Assembly (NCBI RefSeq): GCF_900143075.1
Contig: NZ_FRCY01000003.1
Span: 434,001-498,000 of the forward strand
DNA: 64,000 bases
Reading direction: 5' to 3'
DNA from: Cyclobacterium lianum
GTDB taxonomy: Bacteria > Bacteroidota > Bacteroidia > Cytophagales > Cyclobacteriaceae
Under the pieces are notes generated by a model. That model did not search any database, was not told the origin of the DNA, and worked only from the letters and a program-made list of their open reading frames with translations. The stretch's first letter is position 1, and each line of letters starts with the position of its first letter. The position numbers and the translations under genes are program-made. Shown here piece after piece: positions 1 to 9,835 of this stretch.

Positions 1-1203
1 TGTATTCAGGTATTCCTGCTCTTCTGTGGAAATGGGTACAGATGGGGCCATGACGGAATTCAGTGAAAGATTGGCAGGGGCCTTCCAAACCCCACTCGTG
101 GAATCCACCAACGTGTACAACCCGGCCATTGCGGCCGCAGGTGGCAGTTGATTCAGGTACTTTTGCAAAAGTCCCATTAATGCTTTATACGACTGACTCA
201 TCGCCAAAAGCGTGCGGTGCAGGTTAGCGGGAGATAATTTGCCGAAGGTATCCTGGTCATCGTCCCAGCTATTCACGACAGCTGATGTATAATCGGGAAG
301 TTGTTTTACCATAGATAAAACCCGCTCCTTTCGTACCGCTTCGCTTTCTAATTCATTTTCAGGATGATCGGTCAGCGCAAGTTCTCCACTGATCATTTCA
401 ACCAGCAGTGCCAGGCTATCATCCGTCAGATTTTGAAATGACAATTCTGATTCCTGCACAATCGTTGTTTCCAACCAGGGATAATATGCCGCTGCATAAC
501 TTAGTGATTCGGTTCCGACCCCTTCCCTGAACCGATCCACTACGGACTTCTCGCCCGCAGGATTTTGAAAGGCTTTGTAGCCTTGATACACATCCAAAAT
601 GGCCATCCGGTTGCCCATCTGTCCGCAATGGGCGATTTCCTTTCGGCACAGGCTATAAAATGCCTCGGCTGTATCCAGAGATACGGCATCGGGAAGCAGT
701 ACCAGGGTGGGTTCAGGTTCATTTTCCAGCCTACGGAGTCCGTCTGCGAGCCTTTCATCCCTAATCTGATCCTTATAATCACCCACAGAAATGATATAGC
801 AAGCTCCCCCACCATTCTGAAAAAAGAATCGCATAGCTTCATACAGCCTGAAGACGGTTCCGACCCGACTCACATAATAGGCTTCCTTGTCACCTATCAG
901 GTTCAGGTGCATATCAAACTTAGCTAGCTTTTCACCCCTTTCCTCTTTTTTGTCCGCTTCACTTCGGGATTTATCCCCTTCCCCAGTAGCTTTACGTATT
1001 CGAAACCGATAGTCTGCCGGACCACCAAACCACCGCTCAAATTCCCTTAACGAGCTGATCCGGAGGAGGCCATCTGCACCCGCAGCCGGAATTTTTTCAG
1101 TATACCCTATAAATGCAGGAATTGCAGTTGCAACTTCCACCACTGAAGAGGGGAAAGCGTTTTCCTCTACAATGTATACCCCAGGATTTTTAATTTTTTC
1201 CAT
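1..1203 (-). CDS. Contractile injection system / phage tail sheath protein (3' end outside window)
   Basis: Reading the minus strand from the ATG at 1203-1201 gives 401 open codons with no stop before the left edge, so the C-terminus is missing. The N-terminus (MEKIKNPGVYIVEE, then AIPAFIGYTEK) matches the usual start of tail sheath proteins. The last visible part carries the family signature AMAGLYTLVDSTSGVWKAPA, about 35 residues before the break. Sheath proteins polymerise around an inner tube and contract to drive it through a target membrane. Bacteroidota carry such sheaths in extracellular injection systems (Afp/PVC/MAC type), in subtype iii T6SS and in prophages, and the visible part does not decide between these. 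The start lies 94 bases after the stop of the DinB-like gene, so this may be the first gene of an operon continuing leftwards. The family call is firm; the type of machine is open. Confidence 0.9.
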   Translation of the reverse strand, partial: MEKIKNPGVYIVEENAFPSSVVEVATAIPAFIGYTEKIPAAGADGLLRISSLREFERWFGGPADYRFRIRKATGEGDKSRSEADKKEERGEKLAKFDMHLNLIGDKEAYYVSRVGTVFRLYEAMRFFFQNGGGACYIISVGDYKDQIRDERLADGLRRLENEPEPTLVLLPDAVSLDTAEAFYSLCRKEIAHCGQMGNRMAILDVYQGYKAFQNPAGEKSVVDRFREGVGTESLSYAAAYYPWLETTIVQESELSFQNLTDDSLALLVEMISGELALTDHPENELESEAVRKERVLSMVKQLPDYTSAVVNSWDDDQDTFGKLSPANLHRTLLAMSQSYKALMGLLQKYLNQLPPAAAMAGLYTLVDSTSGVWKAPANLSLNSVMAPSVPISTEEQEYLNT

Positions 1204-1297
1204 TAGTTTAAGGTTAAGCGCAGGCCAAGTTACCCATTTTAACCATTAAGCAAGTAAATATCAGGTGTGGAAATATGCTTGATTTTCCTTATTTAAG

Positions 1298-1774
1298 CTA
1301 ACTTTTAAAAACCCTTTTAAGGTAAAGTAATTGACCGGTGTGGTAGGAATGGTGATTGGCCATGATGATGATCTCCCGAAATATCGTATAATCCGGAACA
1401 TGGGCAATCGGGGCAAATAGGTTGATTGAATTGTCCTCAATCAATCGGATCAATGCGTTGCGGTCAGCCATAAAACCTTCAATGGATTCATTCCAGGTTT
1501 TAGTATCCGTTTCAGCATTTGGCCAATAGTCATCCGGCCATTTCATTTCCCGGTAGTTGGGATTTTGAATAAAGTCGATGATATCCCGCTGAGCGAGACG
1601 CATGTGTTCCACCAGGTCCCAGGGGGAATGGGGAATTCCAGCCACCTTTTTATTGATGGCATTCAGGGGAAAATCAGCCACTACCCGCTCAAAGGTAATG
1701 TGGGCTTTTTCACCACTCAGCGATTCGATCAGGTGTTTACGCAGAATCTGAGTTTCAGTTCGGTTTAAAGGCAT
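1298..1774 (-). CDS. DinB-like (DinB/YfiT superfamily) protein
   Basis: A 158-residue protein of the size and helical character of the DinB four-helix-bundle superfamily. Family members bind a metal through three histidines. Here candidates are the His in SPWDLVEHMRLAQ (about residue 57) and the HH..H cluster near the C-terminus (ANHHSYHTGQLLYL, about residues 140-145). The SPWDLVEHM stretch and the final H-x-GQ-L helix are typical of DinB_2 members. Some relatives are thiol-dependent S-transferases (bacillithiol or mycothiol) and others are damage-inducible without a known reaction, so no substrate can be given. It precedes the sheath gene on the same strand, but nothing suggests a functional link. 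The start is the only plausible Met, followed directly by the conserved N-terminal helix. Confidence 0.8.
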   Translation of the reverse strand: MPLNRTETQILRKHLIESLSGEKAHITFERVVADFPLNAINKKVAGIPHSPWDLVEHMRLAQRDIIDFIQNPNYREMKWPDDYWPNAETDTKTWNESIEGFMADRNALIRLIEDNSINLFAPIAHVPDYTIFREIIIMANHHSYHTGQLLYLKRVFKS

Positions 1775-2050
1775 AAGTCAGGTTTTTACTGCTTTGTATC
1801 ATCTTCATTTATCCCCTGGGTAAAACGCATTACAGCCAAATGCTGTGAATTTTCGAGAAGCGTAAACCGGTCAGGTGTGATTTCAAGACATAAATTACAT
1901 GTTAGACAGGAAAAACCCTTAGAAAACCTCATTTTTCCGGGTTAGAAAAAAACACCTGTGAAACGGATGGCATTTGCCTAACCTTTCTTTTTCCAGTAGC
2001 GATTTCATGCACCTATTTGCTTCTCTAAACAACCCGGCTATTTCTGCCGA

Positions 2051-4390
2051 TCATTGCCTGATCACCCACACATCTGTGACCCGCGACTGCTGTCTCCAGT
2101 TCAGGTGCTCCTCATCGGGTTTGTCAAAACTAATTTTTAGTTTGCCTTCGCTGATCAGCTCCCCTGGTAGTGGGAATTCCTTAAATTCCTCATAGCCCTT
2201 TTGATATTTCGAAGGGGTAAGCCGCTGTCCATTGGCACGCAAAAGGGCCTCACCAAAGCCTGATACGCGGATCAGGTAATCGGATTCAGGATCCAGCTCA
2301 TCGTACTCCAGGGTCGGCGTAAACTGAAAGAGCTGTGTAGAAAGCCGCTTGCGGCTGATCCCGTTGTTTTCCCATAAAAAGTCGATCGCATCATTGGTTT
2401 TGGAGGTTACATGCCGGACATCAGCACTGGAAATATTATCGTAAAAGCTGCCTTCTCCCGGTGATTCATAGCTTCGGATAAAGTCCAGCCGGGCCAATTT
2501 TTCCGCTTCAGATTCAAATTGACGAATTTTAGCAAACTCGTCTTCCAGCCACCAGCGGTTGTTGAGCGGGTAATCAATAAAATCCAAAACAGCACCCCTT
2601 TCGGCACCGCTTGCCTGGTACTTTTCCACACTGCTCTGTGCGCCTATGCTTTGGAATAGCATTTCAGCATAGGCCAACACTTTTTCCTTTAGTTCCTGAG
2701 AAACTGGGTCTGTATCTGCTTTTTGCAGATGTTGCAGGGCTTTGGACATGGCCTGATCAGCTCCAATGGAATCTGCCTGGCCCAGGATTTCATAGGCTTT
2801 AGCCTCCAGCTCTTTTTCGAAGGCCAGCCGGTCCCGTATATAGGCATCGTAATAGGCCCGCATCAGCAATTGCTGCCAGCGCCAGTTACCGGACAGCTGC
2901 GGATTAGCAGCTTCCAGCCTTTTCCACAAGGCCAGGGTTTTTTCTATGGCTGGATTCTCCAAAATGGGACCGTCCCAATTTTCCTCCAAGGCAAATATAC
3001 CCCTGGCAGCCTCCTCTCCTACCTCAGCACCAAAGAAAAAACGGGTATACTCCGCTACTATTGTGGCAGGGGCTTTCCCTGGATCCCATCCCAACTGGCT
3101 CCACATGACCTTGTTTATATCGTCATGGGTACCATCGGAATAAGTAATAAAACCATCGGTATAAGGGCTGTCCCTTTGAAAAAGGCGTGTGTACATTTCC
3201 GGCTGAGGATTGCAGGGTTCCCTTCCCAGGGTCAGGGCAAAGGCCTGATCCCAGTTTTCCACTGGATAATGACAGCGAATGGTATGGGTAATATCCGGAT
3301 AGAACCTGTGCATGTATTTCTCCGGAAGGAGCTCCCGTTCCAGTGCTATGGGAGGGCTACTGGGGCCGTAAACCAAGCCCCTTAACCAATCCGGACTATT
3401 CTTATCCAGGTAATCAAAAAAATAGGTTACCTTCTCTTTGTTAAAACCCTGTAAAGAAACCCAAATACCCGCTTCCGGATGATATTCCTTCAGAATCTTT
3501 GACAGATCCTCCAGATAGGGTATCAGATCGGAAGGGTGGTTTTCCCCTGGATCTCCCCCCGGGACAAATACCGCATCCAAACGGGGACATCTGGCATAAA
3601 AGGCCTCCTGTGTCTCCAAACCCTCCTGATGGGCGCCTGGTTCAGTAAGGTCCCGGGGCGCCGGTGTCCAAACCCAATAGTCAACACCGTATTTTTCACA
3701 AATTTTGCTCAACTCCACTTCCATTACTTGCGGGTCCACCTTGAAGTGGGGGCTGGAATTCCCTTTCTGACAGGGAATGTTTTCAAACGCATTGGCTCCA
3801 AAAAGTACCTGTTCCCTGAAATGCTGGTCAAATTGCTCCACTGTCCAGGCGTCCCAGGAGTTGGCAGTATTCCTGTAACCAAACTGGTGGCCTCGAAGTG
3901 CATATTGAGGTGATTCAGAAAAATCAATGTCAGCATCCAAACTGATTTTTCCCTCGCTCATTCGGACCGTACGTAGTAGTTTGCCAATACCATAATAAAT
4001 CCCACGGATATCCGCACCAATCACCCAGAGCGTGTTCCGGTCTCCCTCTTTTTCATGAAAAATCCGGTACCCTTCCCGCTTTTGTTCTACCGCATGGGGT
4101 CCTATCCGAATGGGAACAGTTTTCCCGTACAGGCTGTCAGCGGAAGCCAGAGTAAGTGCAACAGTAAGCTTGGAATTCCAATCCCGGCCTGTTTTCAGGG
4201 ACTTGCTGGTCCTCTTTTCGATTTCTTCGATCAAAATCTTTTTAGCCGTTTTCTGTACGGTCTCCTTCATCTGCGGCGAAATCAGGATAACTGCCTCTGA
4301 AAGATCCAGGTCCTGCTGCTCCCTGGCAGAGCAGGAAAACAGGGACCAGATAACTGAGGCAAATAAACAGGTGTATGCAAATCTTTGCAT
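2051..4390 (-). CDS. Exported glycoside-hydrolase-like lipoprotein
   Basis: A 779-residue protein beginning with a lipoprotein signal peptide; the lipobox is LFSC with the lipidated Cys at residue 20. Residues of about 30-150 resemble the small alpha/beta N-terminal domain of GH20, GH67 and GH84 enzymes (a QKREGYRIF then ADIRGIYYGIGKLLR pattern). A TIM-barrel-like region follows from about residue 165 (YALRGHQFGYRN, then acidic motifs such as VFVPGGDPGENHPSD). The C-terminal part of about 650-779 looks like a beta-rich accessory domain. I recognise the architecture from Bacteroidota genomes but cannot assign a GH family or sugar. Catalytic acids cannot be named safely. It stands alone, with 450 empty bases upstream. 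Probable role: trimming oligosaccharides at the cell surface or in the periplasm. The hydrolase class is moderately sure; the substrate is unknown. Confidence 0.6.
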   Translation of the reverse strand: MQRFAYTCLFASVIWSLFSCSAREQQDLDLSEAVILISPQMKETVQKTAKKILIEEIEKRTSKSLKTGRDWNSKLTVALTLASADSLYGKTVPIRIGPHAVEQKREGYRIFHEKEGDRNTLWVIGADIRGIYYGIGKLLRTVRMSEGKISLDADIDFSESPQYALRGHQFGYRNTANSWDAWTVEQFDQHFREQVLFGANAFENIPCQKGNSSPHFKVDPQVMEVELSKICEKYGVDYWVWTPAPRDLTEPGAHQEGLETQEAFYARCPRLDAVFVPGGDPGENHPSDLIPYLEDLSKILKEYHPEAGIWVSLQGFNKEKVTYFFDYLDKNSPDWLRGLVYGPSSPPIALERELLPEKYMHRFYPDITHTIRCHYPVENWDQAFALTLGREPCNPQPEMYTRLFQRDSPYTDGFITYSDGTHDDINKVMWSQLGWDPGKAPATIVAEYTRFFFGAEVGEEAARGIFALEENWDGPILENPAIEKTLALWKRLEAANPQLSGNWRWQQLLMRAYYDAYIRDRLAFEKELEAKAYEILGQADSIGADQAMSKALQHLQKADTDPVSQELKEKVLAYAEMLFQSIGAQSSVEKYQASGAERGAVLDFIDYPLNNRWWLEDEFAKIRQFESEAEKLARLDFIRSYESPGEGSFYDNISSADVRHVTSKTNDAIDFLWENNGISRKRLSTQLFQFTPTLEYDELDPESDYLIRVSGFGEALLRANGQRLTPSKYQKGYEEFKEFPLPGELISEGKLKISFDKPDEEHLNWRQQSRVTDVWVIRQ

Positions 4391-4840
4391 TGAAAATGAT
4401 TCAGGTTAATATGAAACAAGCCGATTGCCAGCTTAGAGCCACCGGCCAAAAGTGCGTTACAAGTATCGCCCCCACTGTATTACGCCAAGTAAGGTGAAAA
4501 TTACCAAGGAGAGTGTTCTCTTTTTTTAAAATGAACCATGACCGGATATAATCAGCTAATTTCCACCGGCCAAATTTAGGTCATCATCAGGGGATTGATC
4601 TGTGAAGAGTCCTATACATTTTGACCCGGGCCATTTGTGGACCAAAAAAAGGCCGAAAATACTGAATTAGTACCAGGCTCGTATACCGCTCCCTGGTCTC
4701 CCGGGAATCGCCCGCATGAACCTGCTGATTTCCGGTAACGACCAGACAGGTATCTTCCGAACCTATTCAGCCATTGATTTCCCTAAACCGAAAAACAATA
4801 GTCAAAGATGAGCTCCCCATACCCGATTGATCTTTTTATA
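4391..4840. other. Intergenic region, nothing recognised
   Basis: 450 bases between two minus-strand genes. It must hold the promoter of the glycosidase-like lipoprotein and the 3' end of the Ntn-hydrolase transcript. I see no convincing ORF, terminator or repeat. Confidence 0.5.
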
Positions 4841-5902
4841 TCACAAGCCTATAAAGCGAAAAGACGCTGATTCCATGAAATAACCCGAGCTTTCCCCTGA
4901 ATAGGTTCGGTGGTCCGATAAATCCAGTTTGCGTACAGGTGCTTTTTTGCTGAAGTCAATCTTTTTCAAATCGACCCAAAAGGCATTGGGGGTCAGGGCC
5001 GTTTCAAAATAATACACCAGGTTTTTCTGGTCGGCCACCATGCGCCATCGGGTGGTTGACAGATTGGGATAGCCCTCAATTTCAAAGCCGTAAGGGACCG
5101 ATACATTGCGGATAACACTAAATACACTGGCCACAGCCACCCGGGTATTGTCAGTTTGTGGGATAGAATTCAGAAAAAACGAGGCCCGCACAAAACGATC
5201 GGAGGAAGTGACCGATCCTGGTAAAAAGGTCTTGCCCGGGATGTTTTCCCAGTATTTGCCGATGGCCAACTGCTGCTCATAGGGAGGATCGTTGGTCATG
5301 ACCTGGTAAGATGGATCGTGGTGGATCACCAGTCTACCGCCAATGTACTCCAGAATGGCGCTGTCACCGCTGGCATCGGAAAGTGACAGGTGCACCGTAG
5401 TAAACTTATTTGTCCCCGGAATAAAATCAGACACAACGGCAAAGGTAGCTTGACGCATGGCTGCCACCGCAGCCGCCACGGTTGCAAAATTATCCAGCAT
5501 GTACTGGGCCCAGAGCGAAATGGCCAGGCCTTTTTTGTCGCCCTCTTTGTCAAAGGTGGGGTAAGTGGACTGTACCAGCCAAAGCATGTTTGCCACCAGT
5601 CCTTTTTCGTTCATCCCATCTGTAGTGGAAATGTCCCAGGAACTCACCGCCAGGCTGCCGTATCTGGATACCCATTCTATGGAATTTTTCCCTACTTCTC
5701 CACTTCGCTTCATTCCCCGGGGGAATATCCACTGATTGGCCGGGATTTCCAATGAAAAATCCATGGTCCTCCCGGTAATTACAGTATTGTCTGGACCACG
5801 GTAAACCACACGGGTGCAGGAATGGGATTCAGGTATTGAGCCAATGTTGGCCAGCAGGACCAGGAACAGGAAAAGGCATTTTTTTAGGAGTGACATTTTC
5901 AA
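4841..5902 (-). CDS. Choloylglycine hydrolase / penicillin V acylase family amide hydrolase
   Basis: A 353-residue exported Ntn hydrolase of the linear-amide C-N hydrolase family. A signal peptide ends at about residue 28 (SIPESHS), so signal cleavage would expose Cys29 as the N-terminal nucleophile. The other expected active-site residues are present: Asp48 (GRTMDFS), Asn98 (DGMNEKGL), Asn204 (MTNDPPY) and Arg236 (SSDRF). The reaction is hydrolysis of a non-peptide amide bond, as in conjugated bile salts, penicillin V or acyl-homoserine lactones. Exported Bacteroidota and Gram-negative members often prefer acyl-homoserine lactones or penicillin V, but the natural substrate cannot be read here. 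No neighbour on the same strand is close enough for an operon. The family is certain on motif grounds; substrate unknown. Confidence 0.9.
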   Translation of the reverse strand: MKMSLLKKCLFLFLVLLANIGSIPESHSCTRVVYRGPDNTVITGRTMDFSLEIPANQWIFPRGMKRSGEVGKNSIEWVSRYGSLAVSSWDISTTDGMNEKGLVANMLWLVQSTYPTFDKEGDKKGLAISLWAQYMLDNFATVAAAVAAMRQATFAVVSDFIPGTNKFTTVHLSLSDASGDSAILEYIGGRLVIHHDPSYQVMTNDPPYEQQLAIGKYWENIPGKTFLPGSVTSSDRFVRASFFLNSIPQTDNTRVAVASVFSVIRNVSVPYGFEIEGYPNLSTTRWRMVADQKNLVYYFETALTPNAFWVDLKKIDFSKKAPVRKLDLSDHRTYSGESSGYFMESASFRFIGL

Positions 5903-6322
5903 TATGTTTTTGGTTGACGATAAAAAGGAGACCGGTAATGAAATCCCTGGCTATGATACGGGTGCACGCTACCTGTATATAAACTACTTCTATGCATTAA
6001 TCAATAACATAAACAGTAGAAAACCCTTGTATCATTTTCATTTTTACAGAAGTAATTTAGTGATTTTCGGAAAAATCATACAGAATTTGTATTAAAATTA
6101 GCATTTAGTTGCTCTGCAATATATGCAACGGATGCCGCTTGCCCGCCACGAAGAAATTAAAAAATTAAGTACCTTGTGGCTGAAAGTAAATCTAAATATA
6201 GCATCGACCCAGGCAGCTGGTCAGGAATAAAAAAGCAGGGAATTATCTGCACAATCTGACTGTGGACAGGCGTGAGAATAAGCCGATTTCCGGGACCAGC
6301 CTGCAAATATTAAAATTAAGAA
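5903..6322. other. Divergent intergenic region, nothing recognised
   Basis: 420 bases between divergent genes (Ntn hydrolase leftwards, FAD oxidoreductase rightwards), so promoters for both should lie here. The centre (about 5980-6110) is AT-rich. No ORF or clear hairpin was found. Confidence 0.5.
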
Positions 6323-7951
6323 ATGAGAGCTAGCCCAATTTACCTGTACCTTTTGCTCTGTCTCAGCACAATTCCAGAGCCTGCCGCCGGCAGAGAAAAC
6401 ACTTCACAAATCATCGAGGCCGATGTTTGCATTTATGGCAATTCCAGCGCTTCAATATTCGCTGCCGTTCAACTGAAAAAGAGAAACAGAGAGGTGGTGA
6501 TTGTCAGTCCGGATAAATACATTGGAGGCATGACTATTGAAGGTCTGGGAGGTTCAGATATCAACAACCATTCGGATTTTAAAAATGATAAGGTAATCGG
6601 TGGCCTGACCCTGGAATGGTACAGAGAGGTGGCCAGTCATTATGGGATCGAAGATTTTGACCTGGAAAGACATAAGTCCCAAACCTGGCGATTTGAACCC
6701 CATGTGGCCGAGGCGATCTTTAAACGTTGGCTGACTGAATACCAAATCCCCGTCTATACCGAATCCAGATTGCGCCTGAACTTTGATGCTGTAAAAAAAC
6801 AGGACGGTAAGATCATTTCCATCGAAACTTTAGATGGTAAGACCGTTAAGGCAGACCTCTTCATCGATGCCTCCTACGAAGGCGACCTGATTCATTTCGC
6901 AGGAATATCTACCATCGTAGGACGAGAGCCCAACAGCCTGTATCAGGAAACCAAAAACGGTATCCGACACAGCAATACCTATCGCAATTTTGAAGTTGCG
7001 GTCGACCCCTATCTGGAGCCAGGAAATCCGGAAAGTGGCCTGATCCACACCATACAGGACGAGCCGCTTGGCGAAGCAGGTAGCGGTGACAAGCGTATTC
7101 AGGCTTTCTGCTTTCGTGCCTGCCTTACAAAGGATGAGGCAAACAAGGTTCCCTTTGTCAAACCCAAGAATTATCATCGGGAATGGTACGAAATATACCT
7201 CCGCTACCTGGAGGCTGGGGGGGAGCTTTATCAACCCTCCTATTCTATTCCCAATAACAAAACAGATTTAGGTGCCTGGCACGATCTTTCACATAACCTC
7301 TATGGTATGAATCACACTTACCCGGAGGGAAATTACCAAACCAGGGAGGAGGTTTACCAGTATCATCTTGACTTTACCCGGGGGCTGTTCTGGTTTCTGG
7401 CAAACGATCCGGAGGTACCTGCAGCGCTCCGAAATGAATGGCAGCAATGGGGTACAACCAAAGATGAATTCACCGACAATCAGGGATGGCCCAGAATGTT
7501 GTATATCCGGGACGGCAGAAGAATGCAATCGGATTATGTGATTACCGAGCACCATACGCGAAAAGACAGCTCCATTCAAATTGACGATCCGGTGGCCATC
7601 GCTTACTGGCCCCCGGATGTACACCATGTCCGGCGGATTGTGAAGGAAGGAAAAGCCTATAATGAAGGTTTTGTTTTTGGAGGAGAAAACTGGAAACCCT
7701 TTCCTATTCCTTACCGGAGCCTGGTCCCCAAAAAGTCCGAATGTACCAATCTCCTGACCCCCACCTGCCTTTCGTCCAGTCACATCGCCTTTGGGGCCAT
7801 CCGGCTGGAATGGACGTTTATGCTGCTGGGAGAAGCTGTGGGAATGGCAGCGGATTTATGCCTGGAAAAGGATCTAGCCGTCCAGGATCTTCCCTATGCG
7901 GCATTAAAAGCCCGGCTGGAGGAAAACCGGCAAATCATTGAGCTCCCGTAG
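6323..7951 (+). CDS. Exported FAD-dependent oxidoreductase (PF12831-type)
   Basis: 542 residues. An N-terminal signal peptide of about 23 residues is followed by a beta-alpha-beta dinucleotide fold, in which GNSSASIFAAVQ (residues 39-50) replaces the usual GxGxxG of FAD enzymes. This variant is typical of the family. IGGMTIEGLGGSD (about 67-79) and the middle motif FIDASYEGDLIHFAG are further landmarks of this group, as is the C-terminal LLGEAVGMAADLC helix. Such proteins are abundant in polysaccharide-degrading Bacteroidota, Planctomycetota and Verrucomicrobiota, where oxidation of sugars or sugar-derived compounds in the periplasm is assumed but seldom shown. The downstream GH140-like gene is on the same strand 391 bases away, so a shared substrate is possible but they are probably separate transcripts. 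Redox partner and substrate unknown. Confidence 0.85.
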   Translation: MRASPIYLYLLLCLSTIPEPAAGRENTSQIIEADVCIYGNSSASIFAAVQLKKRNREVVIVSPDKYIGGMTIEGLGGSDINNHSDFKNDKVIGGLTLEWYREVASHYGIEDFDLERHKSQTWRFEPHVAEAIFKRWLTEYQIPVYTESRLRLNFDAVKKQDGKIISIETLDGKTVKADLFIDASYEGDLIHFAGISTIVGREPNSLYQETKNGIRHSNTYRNFEVAVDPYLEPGNPESGLIHTIQDEPLGEAGSGDKRIQAFCFRACLTKDEANKVPFVKPKNYHREWYEIYLRYLEAGGELYQPSYSIPNNKTDLGAWHDLSHNLYGMNHTYPEGNYQTREEVYQYHLDFTRGLFWFLANDPEVPAALRNEWQQWGTTKDEFTDNQGWPRMLYIRDGRRMQSDYVITEHHTRKDSSIQIDDPVAIAYWPPDVHHVRRIVKEGKAYNEGFVFGGENWKPFPIPYRSLVPKKSECTNLLTPTCLSSSHIAFGAIRLEWTFMLLGEAVGMAADLCLEKDLAVQDLPYAALKARLEENRQIIELP

Positions 7952-8342
7952 CCAGGAGCCATGCGGTCCGGCCAATCAGCAAGATTCTTGAAATTCAACC
8001 GGAAGAGGCTTTATTTTAAGCTTAGATACTTCTACATAAAGTAAAAGGACTTGTTCATTTAAAATATTTGAATTTTTGACCTGAGGAGCGGGTGAGGACT
8101 TCAATCTAAATGGTAGGGCAAAATCCGTGTTCCAGTCTGCGCTTCAGCTAAAGTTAGAAAAGAAGGCGATACTGCCACCACAATTTAACTGATATTGCCA
8201 GCTAAAAACTTTTTATATCGTCTGATTGGTATTGTTCTCTTTTTAAACGAAATTGATCTTGATTGCAACTATACGAAAGTACTTGAATTTCTTTACTTTC
8301 GGTTGGAGTCCACTCATCTTATCAAACCAAAGAAAAAAATAA
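7952..8342. other. Intergenic region with possible -7 promoter element
   Basis: 391 bases between co-directional genes. TACTTTCG at 8294-8301, about 42 bases before the GH140-like start, resembles the Bacteroidota -7 element TAnnTTTG with one mismatch. I found no TTG at the expected -33 spacing, so this is weak. No terminator seen. Confidence 0.3.
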
Positions 8343-9719
8343 ATGAAAGGCATCCTACTGCTCATTATCACACTACTACTGCCCTTTCTTAGCAATGGGC
8401 AGGGACTCCCTTCGTTGAAACTGTCTGACAACCGACGCTATCTGGTGACAGCCGACAACCGCCCCTTTTTCTGGCTGGGAGATACCGCCTGGGAATTGAT
8501 CCACCGCCTGGACAAAGGCCAAATTGACCTATACCTGAAGGACAGGTCTGATAAGGGTTTTAACCTCATACAGACTGTAGTACTTGCAGAGCTGGATGGA
8601 CTAAATACTCCCAACGCATACGGAGATAAGCCTTTAATTGACAATAACCCCGAAAAACTGAATGAGGCTTATTTTGCCCTGGTAGATTACCTGGTGGAAA
8701 AAGCCGGCACAATGGGCATGTACATTGGCCTTCTACCTACATGGGGAGACAAATTCAATAAAAAATGGGGAACAGGCCCGGAAATATTTACCCCGGAAAA
8801 TGCGAAAAAATTCGGAGAACTACTGGCTAAACGATACAAAGACCATACGAATATCATATGGATCATGGGTGGCGACAGAGCCATGGAGGAAGAAAGGCAT
8901 TATCGCATCGTTCGCTCCATGGCTGAAGGTATCCGCTCGTTGGATCAACAGCACTTAATTACTTTTCACCCTGTAGGTGGACGAAAAGCAACAGACTTTT
9001 TCGGGAAAGAAAGCTGGCTGGATATGGACATGTTTCAGAGTGGTCATAGCCGCATGGCCAAAGATTACCAATTCGTGTTGGCATCAAGGGCACTGGACCC
9101 GCTAAGGCCGGTAATCAACGGCGAGGCCCGCTATGAAAATATACCGGACCGTTTCTGGGACGATGAACACCATGGCTGGCTGGACGCTGCAGATGTGAGA
9201 ATAGCCGGTTATTGGAGTATGTTGGCCGGAGCGGCAGGATATACCTATGGGTGCAATGATGTCTGGCAAATGTATGAAACAAGCCGTGATCCCGTCATTA
9301 ATGCCCGCACAGGCTGGCAGGCAGCTCTAAGTCTCCCCGGTGCATCTCAGATGGGGTACATGAAAAAAATCTTTGAAGCCCTGCCCTGGCAGCAACTGGA
9401 GATGGATCAAGGCCTCATAATCGGAGAAAACCCTGAAAACGAATCACATATTGTGGCAGCCAGAACCAAAACCTCCGATCTGGTCCTGGCCTATACGCCC
9501 ATTGGTTCACCAATAAACATTGACCTGACCAAAATGAATGCCCCCAGCATCAAAGCCTGGTGGTATAATCCCAGAAATGGAAAAATCGCAGCCATCGGGG
9601 ATTTCGAGACAAATGCGCCACACAAATTTACACCCTGGGCATATGGCTGGGGCAGTGACTTTTTACTGCTCCTCACAGCAAGCGAATCCAAAGTTGATTT
9701 TACTCATTTTATGGAGTAA
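8343..9719 (+). CDS. DUF4038 / GH140-like exported glycoside hydrolase
   Basis: 458 residues with a signal peptide ending at about residue 20 (FLSNGQ). The body starts with the family opening LKLSDNRRYLVTADNRPFFW and LGDTAWELIHRL, continues through a TIM barrel, and shows IIWIMGGDR with Asp near residue 178 and INGEARYEN with Glu near residue 261. These two acids are the likely catalytic pair. A short C-terminal beta domain (about 370-450, WWYNPRNGK) matches the putative collagen-binding domain that normally follows. GH140 founders are apiosidases acting on pectin side chains, but the wider DUF4038 family also covers other substrates. Length and domain order are normal. No operon partner is obvious; the VOC gene begins 116 bases later. 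Confidence 0.85.
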   Translation: MKGILLLIITLLLPFLSNGQGLPSLKLSDNRRYLVTADNRPFFWLGDTAWELIHRLDKGQIDLYLKDRSDKGFNLIQTVVLAELDGLNTPNAYGDKPLIDNNPEKLNEAYFALVDYLVEKAGTMGMYIGLLPTWGDKFNKKWGTGPEIFTPENAKKFGELLAKRYKDHTNIIWIMGGDRAMEEERHYRIVRSMAEGIRSLDQQHLITFHPVGGRKATDFFGKESWLDMDMFQSGHSRMAKDYQFVLASRALDPLRPVINGEARYENIPDRFWDDEHHGWLDAADVRIAGYWSMLAGAAGYTYGCNDVWQMYETSRDPVINARTGWQAALSLPGASQMGYMKKIFEALPWQQLEMDQGLIIGENPENESHIVAARTKTSDLVLAYTPIGSPINIDLTKMNAPSIKAWWYNPRNGKIAAIGDFETNAPHKFTPWAYGWGSDFLLLLTASESKVDFTHFME

Positions 9720-9835
9720 ATTCACTTCTTTCAAGGGTTTGCTTTTGACCGGGAGAAAGCTGAATATTCTGCGGGTTTGATAACTTCAGAAAAAATCCGG
9801 TTGATGCCGGAAATATTTCGCAATATAAACCAACA

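Noticed and set aside
565-927. Plus-strand frame of 120 codons, and the minus-strand frames at 419-649 and 540-842
   Set aside because: All lie inside the sheath gene in other frames; the sheath frame has clear family motifs.
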